A DNA stretch of 64,000 nucleotides. Source: Allobosea sp. Leaf344. Its GTDB lineage: Bacteria; Pseudomonadota; Alphaproteobacteria; Rhizobiales; Beijerinckiaceae. Under the pieces are notes generated by a model. That model made no database searches, was not told where the DNA came from, and saw only the letters and a program-made list of their open reading frames with translations. The DNA is taken from positions 1,169,138 to 1,233,137 of the forward strand of contig NZ_LMRT01000001.1 of assembly GCF_001426225.1 (NCBI RefSeq), given 5' to 3'. This document shows positions 58,221 through 64,000 of the stretch, in pieces. Made by a program: the position numbers and the translations under genes. Positions within the stretch are counted from its first letter, which is position 1, and each line of letters begins with the position of its first letter.

Positions 58221-59795
58221 ATGCCGGCTGATTCGTCCACGCTCGCCCGGAATTCGCTGGTCGTCGGGCTGGCGACGGTGCTGTCGCGACTGCTCGGCTT
58301 CGCCCGCGACATGCTGATCGCGCGGCTGCTGGGCGCCGGCCCGGTGGCGGACGCCTTTCTCGTCGCCTTCCGCCTGCCCAATCTGGTGCGCCGGGTGCTG
58401 GGCGAGGGCGGGCTGAACGCGCCCTTCGTGCCGGTCTATCTCGGCGTGCGCGGCGAATCGGGCCCCGGCGCCGCGCGGCGCTTCGCCGGCGAGGCCTTCG
58501 CCTGGCTGGCGCTGGCGGCAGGCGGGCTCACCGCGCTGTTCCTGCTGGTCGCGCCCTGGCTCGTGCTCGGCATCGCCGGCGGGTTCCGCGACGCGCCGCA
58601 GACCTACGCACTGGCGATCGACTATACCCGCATCGCCTTGCCCTTCCTCGCCTTCACCTCGCTCGCTTCGCTGCTCTCGGCGATGCTGAACGCAGAGGGC
58701 CGGTTCCTGGTCGCGGCACTGGCGCCCTCGCTGCTCAACATCGTGCTGCTGGCGGCGCTGCTGCTGGCGCTCGGCACCGGGCTGCAGGCCGCCGGCGCCG
58801 CCACTCTGGTCGCCGGCGCCGTCAGCCTCGGCGGGCTGCTGCATCTCGTGATGATCGCCACCGCCCTGCTGCGCCGCCGCCCCGGCCTGCCCGTGCCGCG
58901 CCTGCGCTGGTCGCCCGAAATGGCGCGGCTGATGCGGCTCGGCGGGCCGGCGCTGCTGGCCGCCTCGACCTCGCAGCTCGTGCTGCTGGTCGCGACGCAG
59001 ATCGCCTCGGCCCAGCCCGGCGCGGTGTCCTGGCTCTATTATGCCGACCGCATCTTCCAGCTGCCGCTCGGCTTCGTCGCGGTGGCGATGGGCGTGGTGC
59101 TGCTGCCGGCGATCGCCCGGCAGGAGGCCGAGGGCGACGCGGCCGGGCGCCGCCGGACGGTCGACCGGGCGCTGGTGCTGGGCCTCGCCCTGGCGCTGCC
59201 GGCAGCGGCGGCGCTGGCCTTCCTGGCCGATCCGATCGTCTCCGTGCTGTTCGAGCGCGGGCGCTTCGCGGCTCTCGACCGGGTGCGGACGGCCTCGGCA
59301 CTCGCCGCCTTCGCCGCCGGCCTGCCCTTCGCGGTGATGGCCAAGGTCTTCGCGCAGGTCTATTTCGCCCGCCAGAAGCCCAGCCTGCCGGTCTGTGCCG
59401 GGCTCGCGGCGCTGGCCGTGGCGATCGCGGCCGGGCTGATCGGGACATCCTCCCTGCCGGCGACCAGCGCCGCGCTGGCGGCGAGCCTGGCCTTTCTGGT
59501 GCAGGGCTCGGTGCTCGGCATCTTCCTGATCCGCGACGGGCTCTGGCACCCGCGCCTGGCGCTGCTGAAGCCGCTGCTCGCGCTGATCGCGGCGACGCTC
59601 GCCATGCTGGCGGCGCTGGGCGCGCTGACACCCAGGCTCGCGGCGTGGCTGGCGGAACCGACCGGGCTCGCTCTGCGCATGCTGGTGCTGGCGGGACTCT
59701 GCGCCTTCGGCCTGGCGGTCTTCGCGCTGGCCGGGCGGATTTTCGGCGCCTTCCACCTGCGCGAGCTCGGGCGGCTGGGCAAACCGCCGGGCTGA
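58221..59795 (+). CDS. murJ: Lipid II flippase MurJ
   Basis: Membrane protein of 524 residues with about 14 helices that moves lipid II across the inner membrane. The N-terminal signature [30 protein letters not shown] and [22 protein letters not shown], with the Arg residues essential in MurJ, are present; the [24 protein letters not shown] stretch is also typical. It starts 33 bases after hslU. Confidence 0.95.
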   Translation: MPADSSTLARNSLVVGLATVLSRLLGFARDMLIARLLGAGPVADAFLVAFRLPNLVRRVLGEGGLNAPFVPVYLGVRGESGPGAARRFAGEAFAWLALAAGGLTALFLLVAPWLVLGIAGGFRDAPQTYALAIDYTRIALPFLAFTSLASLLSAMLNAEGRFLVAALAPSLLNIVLLAALLLALGTGLQAAGAATLVAGAVSLGGLLHLVMIATALLRRRPGLPVPRLRWSPEMARLMRLGGPALLAASTSQLVLLVATQIASAQPGAVSWLYYADRIFQLPLGFVAVAMGVVLLPAIARQEAEGDAAGRRRTVDRALVLGLALALPAAAALAFLADPIVSVLFERGRFAALDRVRTASALAAFAAGLPFAVMAKVFAQVYFARQKPSLPVCAGLAALAVAIAAGLIGTSSLPATSAALAASLAFLVQGSVLGIFLIRDGLWHPRLALLKPLLALIAATLAMLAALGALTPRLAAWLAEPTGLALRMLVLAGLCAFGLAVFALAGRIFGAFHLRELGRLGKPPG

Positions 59796-59901
59796 CCGCG
59801 CCTCTCGCCCTCCTGCGGCGCCTCTTGCGCGCCTCTTGCGCTCCCCCTGCGCTTCCGCCAGAACGCGCCACTCCGGTTCCACCGATTTGCGGGAGCGCCC
59901 G

Positions 59902-60960
59902 ATGGCGGCCTTTCACCAGCGCGTCTTTTCCGGCATGCAGCCGACCTCGACGCTGCATCTCGGCAATTATCTCGGCGCGTTGACCAATTGGGTGGCGATG
60001 CAGGAGACGCATGACTGCATCTATTGCGTCGTCGACATGCACGCGATCACCCAGGGGCTCGATGTCTGGGGCGGGCCGACGGAATTGCGCCGCGCCACGC
60101 GCGAGGTCGCCGCCGCCTATATCGCCGCGGGCGTCGATCCCAAGCGCAGCATCATCTTCAACCAGAGCCAGGTCGCCGGCCATGCCGAGCTGGCCTGGGT
60201 GTTCAACACCGTCGCCCGGCTGGGCTGGCTCAACCGCATGACTCAGTTCAAGGAAAAGGCCGGCAAGGACCGCGAGAACGCCTCCGTCGGGCTCTACGAC
60301 TACCCGGTGCTGATGGCGGCCGACATCCTGCTCTACAAGGCGACGCATGTGCCGGTCGGCGAGGACCAGAAGCAGCATCTCGAGCTGGCGCGCGACATCG
60401 CGCAGAAATTCAACAATGATTTCGGCGCGGAGATCGCGGAACGCGGCCTCGCCACCGGCGATCTCGGCTTCTTCCCGCTGCCCGAGCCGATGATCCAGGG
60501 GCCGGCGCCGCGCGTGATGAGCCTGCGCGACGGCACCAAGAAAATGTCGAAATCCGACCCGTCCGACTATTCCCGCATCAATCTGACCGACGATGCCGAG
60601 ACCATCGCCCAGAAGGTGCGCAAGGCGAAGACCGATCCGGAGGCGCTGCCTTCCGAGGAGAAGGGGCTGGAGGGCCGGCCCGAGGCGGAGAATCTGGTCG
60701 GGATCTATGCCGGCCTGTCCGGCAGCGACAAGGCGGCGGTGCTGGCGCAGTTCGGCGGCGGGCAGTTCTCGGCCTTCAAGAGCGCGCTGGTCGATCTCGC
60801 GGTCGACAGGTTGGCCCCGATCGCCGGCGAGATGCGCAGACTCCTGGCCGATGTCAGCCATGTCGACGCGATCCTGCATGAGGGCGCCGACCGGGCCCGC
60901 GCCATCGCCGAGCCGGTGATGGCCGATGTCAAGGACATTATCGGCTTCGTCAGGCGCTGA
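59902..60960 (+). CDS. trpS: Tryptophanyl-tRNA synthetase
   Basis: Class I aminoacyl-tRNA synthetase, 352 residues from ATG 59902 (GGGAG upstream). [19 protein letters not shown] holds the HIGH-equivalent, [16 protein letters not shown] the KMSKS loop, and [34 protein letters not shown] is characteristic of TrpRS. An open frame upstream to 59836 is not supported. Confidence 0.96.
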   Translation: MAAFHQRVFSGMQPTSTLHLGNYLGALTNWVAMQETHDCIYCVVDMHAITQGLDVWGGPTELRRATREVAAAYIAAGVDPKRSIIFNQSQVAGHAELAWVFNTVARLGWLNRMTQFKEKAGKDRENASVGLYDYPVLMAADILLYKATHVPVGEDQKQHLELARDIAQKFNNDFGAEIAERGLATGDLGFFPLPEPMIQGPAPRVMSLRDGTKKMSKSDPSDYSRINLTDDAETIAQKVRKAKTDPEALPSEEKGLEGRPEAENLVGIYAGLSGSDKAAVLAQFGGGQFSAFKSALVDLAVDRLAPIAGEMRRLLADVSHVDAILHEGADRARAIAEPVMADVKDIIGFVRR

Positions 60961-61051
60961 GCGCCGATGCCCCCCGCGTCGGCAGGCTTGCGCTGACCTA
61001 AGGTCGCGGGCCACCATGCCGGCTCCTGGAAGCGGCGACAGGACCAGAGAG

Positions 61052-61546
61052 ATGGTGAAGCGCAGGCGGGCCTATGAGACGGGCCATCGTCCGAAATTCC
61101 TCGCGGTCGTGGATGACAGCCCCGAATGCGCCAAGGCGGTGCGCTTCGCGGCCCGGCGCTGCGCCCGCGTCGGCGCGGCGATCGTGCTGCTCGGCGTGAT
61201 CACCCCGCCCGAGCACGAGACCTGGCTCGGCGTCGGCGAGGTGATGCAGGCGGAGGCCGAGGCCGAGGCGCAGGCGCTGATCGACGAGGCCGCGGCCGCG
61301 GTGCGCTCGCTCGCCGGCATGGAGCCGGAAAAAGTGGTCCGCACCGGGGTGAAGGCCGATGAGCTGGTCAAGCTGATCGAGGCCGACGAGGATATTTCGC
61401 TGCTGGTGCTGGCCGCCAGCTCCGGGCGGGACGGCCCCGGCCCGCTGGTCAGCGCGCTGGCCGGCAAGGCGGCGGCGACCTTCCCGATCCCGGTGGCGAT
61501 CGTTCCGGGCCATCTCGCCGACGAGGAGATCGACGCGCTGGCCTGA
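61052..61546 (+). CDS. Universal stress protein (UspA family)
   Basis: 164 residues of one Usp domain: KFLAVVDDSPECAKAVRFAARRCARVGAAIVLLGV with the ATP-type opening, a helical Glu/Ala-rich middle, and LLVLAASSGRDGPGPLVSALAGKAAATFPIPVAIVPG, where the G-x-G-x(9)-G pattern is partly kept. Start ATG 61052 has AGAGAG upstream. It lies between trpS and the Nfu gene, the arrangement in many Rhizobiales. Confidence 0.9.
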   Translation: MVKRRRAYETGHRPKFLAVVDDSPECAKAVRFAARRCARVGAAIVLLGVITPPEHETWLGVGEVMQAEAEAEAQALIDEAAAAVRSLAGMEPEKVVRTGVKADELVKLIEADEDISLLVLAASSGRDGPGPLVSALAGKAAATFPIPVAIVPGHLADEEIDALA

Positions 61547-61674
61547 GGGCCGGCGATGCCGAGCGGGCGCGGGACCAGGACGGGAGGCGAAAGCTTCCGC
61601 TGGAATCCCGGCCGCGTCACGCCTATATCGGGAAGCGGAACGGCGGCCTTGAACCGCCCGCGCCGGAGGCGACC

Positions 61675-62235
61675 ATGTTCATCCAGACCGAAGCCACCCC
61701 CAATCCCGCCACGCTGAAATTCATTCCCGGCCGCACCGTGATGCCGGAAGGCACGCTGGAGCTGCGCGCCCCCGAGCAGGCGGAGCGCTCGCCGCTGGCC
61801 CAGCGCCTGTTCGGCGTCAGCGGCGTCAGCGGCGTCTTCCTCGGCGCGGATTTCATCACCGTCACCAAATCGGGCGGGGAATGGCCGCATCTCAAGCCGG
61901 CGATCCTGGGCGCGATCATGGAGCATTTCATGTCGGGCGCGCCGGTTCTGGCCTCCGGCTCCGCCGCCGACGTGATCGAGGAAGGCGAGTTCTTCGCGCC
62001 CGAGGACGCCAGGACCGTCGAGACGATCAAGGACCTGCTGGAGACGCGGATCCGCCCGGCCGTGGCCGGCGATGGCGGCGACATCACCTTCCGCGGCTTC
62101 AGGGACGGCACCGTCTATCTCGCGATGAAGGGCTCCTGCGCCGGCTGCCCCTCCTCGACCGCGACGCTGAAGCACGGCATCCAGAACCTGCTGAAGCATT
62201 TCCTGCCGGATGTGCGCGAGGTCGAGGCGGTCTGA
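61675..62235 (+). CDS. NifU-like iron-sulfur scaffold/carrier protein (Nfu)
   Basis: 186 residues: an N-terminal Nfu domain (MFIQTEATPNPATLKFIPG) and a C-terminal NifU domain with the cluster-binding C-x-x-C in GSCAGCPSST, followed by LKHGIQNLLKHFLPDV. It transfers Fe-S clusters to target enzymes in the cytoplasm. Both Cys are present. Confidence 0.94.
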   Translation: MFIQTEATPNPATLKFIPGRTVMPEGTLELRAPEQAERSPLAQRLFGVSGVSGVFLGADFITVTKSGGEWPHLKPAILGAIMEHFMSGAPVLASGSAADVIEEGEFFAPEDARTVETIKDLLETRIRPAVAGDGGDITFRGFRDGTVYLAMKGSCAGCPSSTATLKHGIQNLLKHFLPDVREVEAV

Positions 62236-62338
62236 GCCGCGCGACGCTTGATCGCGGCGCGATTTTGGCATTCTTGTCGCTGACCTCTCGTCGTCACGCC
62301 TCGTGGCGGCGCCCTGCTGACGGGATTTGCCGCCGACC

Positions 62339-63022
62339 ATGCGTATCCTTGCGATCGACACCGCGCTCGGCGCCTGCGCGGCCTGCGTGTTCGAAGCCGG
62401 AGCGGCCGCGCCGCTCGCCGGCGAGCAGATCGCCATGGACCGGGGCCATGCCGAGGCGCTGATGCCGCTGATCGAGCGGGTTATGGCCGGGGTCGAGGGC
62501 GGTTTTTCCGGGCTCGACCGCGTCGCCGTGACCGTCGGCCCGGGCTCCTATACCGGGCTGCGGGTCGGGATCAGCGCGGCGCGCGGCATCGCCCTGGCGG
62601 CCGGGATCCCCGCCGTCGGCGTCACCACGCTGGCGGCCACGGCCGCGCCGCTGATCGGGCGCGAGCCCGGCCGGGTGATCGCCGCGGCGCTGGATGCGCG
62701 GCACGGGCAGGTCTGGTTCCAGGCGCTGAGCTCCGAGGGCAAGCCGCTGGTCTCGGTCCGCCAGGTCAATCATCGCGACGCGGCGCGCGCGATCGGCGCC
62801 GGGCCGGTCAGCCTCGTCGGCTCGGCCGCGCTGGCCATCGCCAACGAGGCCTGGGCGATCGGGCTCGATGCGCTGGTGATAGACGATTCCAAGGCTCCGG
62901 ACATCGCCTGGGTGGCGCGGCTCGGGCTGATCGCCGATCCGCAGAGCGCGCCACCGCGCCCGCTCTACCTCAAGGCGCCGGAAACCACGCCGCAGGACCG
63001 GGCGCGGCTGCCGCGACGCTAG
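62339..63022 (+). CDS. tsaB: t6A biosynthesis protein TsaB
   Basis: Scaffold partner of TsaD in threonylcarbamoyl-adenosine synthesis on tRNA. The 227 residues start ILAIDTALGACAACVF, then GHAEALMPLIERVM, VTVGPGSYTGLRVGISAARGIALA and LDARHGQVWFQ, the usual TsaB landmarks. TsaE, another member of the complex, is encoded as a fusion at 35.5 kb. ATG 62339 is preferred over a TTG at 62327. Confidence 0.94.
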   Translation: MRILAIDTALGACAACVFEAGAAAPLAGEQIAMDRGHAEALMPLIERVMAGVEGGFSGLDRVAVTVGPGSYTGLRVGISAARGIALAAGIPAVGVTTLAATAAPLIGREPGRVIAAALDARHGQVWFQALSSEGKPLVSVRQVNHRDAARAIGAGPVSLVGSAALAIANEAWAIGLDALVIDDSKAPDIAWVARLGLIADPQSAPPRPLYLKAPETTPQDRARLPRR

Positions 63023-63092
63023 CGCGCGACGCCATGGCGGGGCCCGACCAGATTATCCTTGCCTGCCGGCCGCGCTGTGGCCAACAAGCGGC

Positions 63093-63590
63093 ATGGACTG
63101 GCTGCGCAAATTGCTGAAACCCGGAGCGAGCCCGGCGCGGACGGGGATGCTGGACGTGCGCTTCGCGCGGCATGTCGCGGCGCTGCACCACCAGGGCGGT
63201 TTCGCCCGCGGCTGGGAGCCCGGCGAATGCGCCGCCCTGATCGCCGACCCGGCCGTCGTCACCGACGGGATTTTCGCCGGCACGGACCCGCACCCCTGCG
63301 GCTTCGTCCTGTCGCGCAAGGCGGCAGACGAGGCGGAGATCCTGAGCGTCGTCATCGCCCGGGCGCATCGCCGCGAGGGGCTCGGCCGGATCCTGCTCGG
63401 CGCGCATCTCAACCAGCTCGCCAGGGCCGGCATCCGCCATGTCTATCTCGAGGTCGAGGACGGCAACCGGCCGGCCGAGCAGCTCTACCGCTCGCTGGGC
63501 TTCCGCGAAGTCGGCCGCCGCCAGAGCTATTACGCGAAGAGCGACGGCAGCCGCGCCAGCGCCGTGACGATGCGGCTCGATCTCGCATGA
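63093..63590 (+). CDS. rimI: Ribosomal-protein-alanine acetyltransferase RimI
   Basis: GNAT enzyme of 165 residues, a RimI that acetylates the N-terminus of ribosomal protein S18 in E. coli. ILSVVIARAHRREGLGRILLGAHLNQLARAGI is the acetyl-CoA-binding part, and VYLEVEDGNRPAEQLYRSLGFREVGRRQSYY is the RimI signature. It follows tsaB, the standard neighbour, and overlaps the next gene by four bases. Confidence 0.92.
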   Translation: MDWLRKLLKPGASPARTGMLDVRFARHVAALHHQGGFARGWEPGECAALIADPAVVTDGIFAGTDPHPCGFVLSRKAADEAEILSVVIARAHRREGLGRILLGAHLNQLARAGIRHVYLEVEDGNRPAEQLYRSLGFREVGRRQSYYAKSDGSRASAVTMRLDLA

Positions 63591-64000
63591 GCCGGCTGCG
63601 GCCCGCCGGAATGCTGCGGCTGACGCTGCTCGCGGGCGTGACCCTGGCGCTCCTGCCGGCGCAGCTCGTCGCCACCCGCATCGGCCGCGGCAGCGCGATT
63701 CCTCGGCTGTTTCACCGCGTCACCTGCCGGCTGCTCGGCGTGCGCCGGATCATCCGCGGCACGCCGCCGCAGCGCGGGGTGGGCGGGCTGATCGTCGCCA
63801 ACCACGTCTCCTGGCTGGATATTTCGGTGATCGGCGCCGAGCGGCCGCTCTCCTTCGTCGCGAAGAGCGAGGTGGCGGGCTGGCCGGTGATCGGGCAGCT
63901 CGCGAAACTGCAGCGCACCGTCTTCATCGACCGGGCGCGGCGCGCCCATACCGCCGATGTCGCGGCCGAGATGGGGGCGCGGCTGCAGGCGGGCGAGGCG
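63587..64000 (+). CDS. 1-acyl-glycerol-3-phosphate acyltransferase family (3' end outside window)
   Basis: The first 138 codons of a PlsC-type membrane acyltransferase: a hydrophobic N-terminus, the catalytic NHVSWLD (NHx4D motif), SFVAKSEVAGWPVIG and the acyl-acceptor motif VFIDR. In Rhizobiales the gene next to rimI may encode either a PlsC or the ornithine-lipid O-acyltransferase OlsA; the visible part does not decide. It is cut by the right edge. Confidence 0.9.
   Translation, partial: MSRLRPAGMLRLTLLAGVTLALLPAQLVATRIGRGSAIPRLFHRVTCRLLGVRRIIRGTPPQRGVGGLIVANHVSWLDISVIGAERPLSFVAKSEVAGWPVIGQLAKLQRTVFIDRARRAHTADVAAEMGARLQAGEA

Noticed and set aside
59820..59842. Short tandem repeat (two copies of GCGCCTCTTGC) after murJ
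   Set aside because: Only two short copies in GC-rich DNA, no pairing potential or recurrence seen; likely chance.
56850..59882. Minus-strand open frame of 1010 codons
   Set aside because: Antisense shadow of hslU and murJ; Gln/Arg-rich, no recognisable fold.

Overview
The window is high-GC DNA (about 70% by eye), densely packed with genes, and carries the chromosomal core of an alphaproteobacterium of the order Hyphomicrobiales (Rhizobiales). Diagnostic blocks are pckA/chvI/chvG/hprK/PTS-IIA/HPr/ahcY, divL/tsaE-amgK/murU/addB/addA/trxA, the TIGR02300 (FYDLN) gene divergent from aroA-cmk, and hisB-DUF2628-hisH-hisA-hisF-hisE-coaA divergent from hslV-GNAT-hslU. A Bosea- or Methylobacterium-like genus is possible but cannot be settled by reading. 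There are no rRNA genes, insertion sequences, phage genes or CRISPR arrays; one tRNA-Ala(GGC) is present.

Layout. 1-4.6 kb: a chemotaxis operon on the minus strand (STAS, cheY, cheA, cheW, and an MCP cut by the left edge). 4.9-7.7 kb: a small membrane protein, a SCO1 copper chaperone and a membrane glycosyltransferase that overlaps SCO1 tail to tail. 7.9-10.6 kb: pgm-rsgA. 10.6-13.8 kb: tRNA-Ala, the FYDLN gene, aroA-cmk. 13.8-19.7 kb: a DUF1194 VWA protein, hrpB, a class II glutamine amidotransferase and a NhaD/citrate-type antiporter. 19.7-23.3 kb: a phosphonate ABC transporter phnD-phnC-phnE in which two permease copies are fused, with a good Pho-box match upstream. 23.3-32.7 kb: DUF4105 protein, pckA, HugZ-like protein, the ChvG/ChvI system, an incomplete PTS and ahcY. 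32.7-44.9 kb: divL, a TsaE-AmgK fusion, murU, addBA and trxA. 44.9-50.2 kb: cobQ, a PLP aminotransferase, a repeat protein, RidA and a YqaA-type membrane protein. 50.2-55.6 kb: coaA and the his genes, with an AT-rich stretch plus a DUF29 gene between hisA and hisF. 55.7-64 kb: hslV-GNAT-hslU, murJ, trpS, a universal stress protein, Nfu, tsaB, rimI and a plsC-type acyltransferase cut by the right edge.

How it fits together. ChvGI, HprK, EIIA, HPr and the adjacent pckA form a carbon and envelope-state regulatory block without a sugar permease. AmgK-MurU recycles MurNAc, murJ flips lipid II, and DivL connects to the cell-cycle regulator CtrA. TsaE and TsaB are two partners of the t6A tRNA modification complex, encoded in different operons.

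I found no operon that looks like a wholly new system. The observations most worth a second look are regulatory or architectural: near-perfect palindromes upstream of the che operon, cobQ/aminotransferase, ahcY and the glycosyltransferase; a Pho box at phnD; a possible three-way-junction RNA in the chvI leader; a Shine-Dalgarno-masking hairpin at the DUF1194 gene; the fused PhnE; a solitary protein with five ~47-residue Trp repeats; and the DUF29 insertion in the his cluster.
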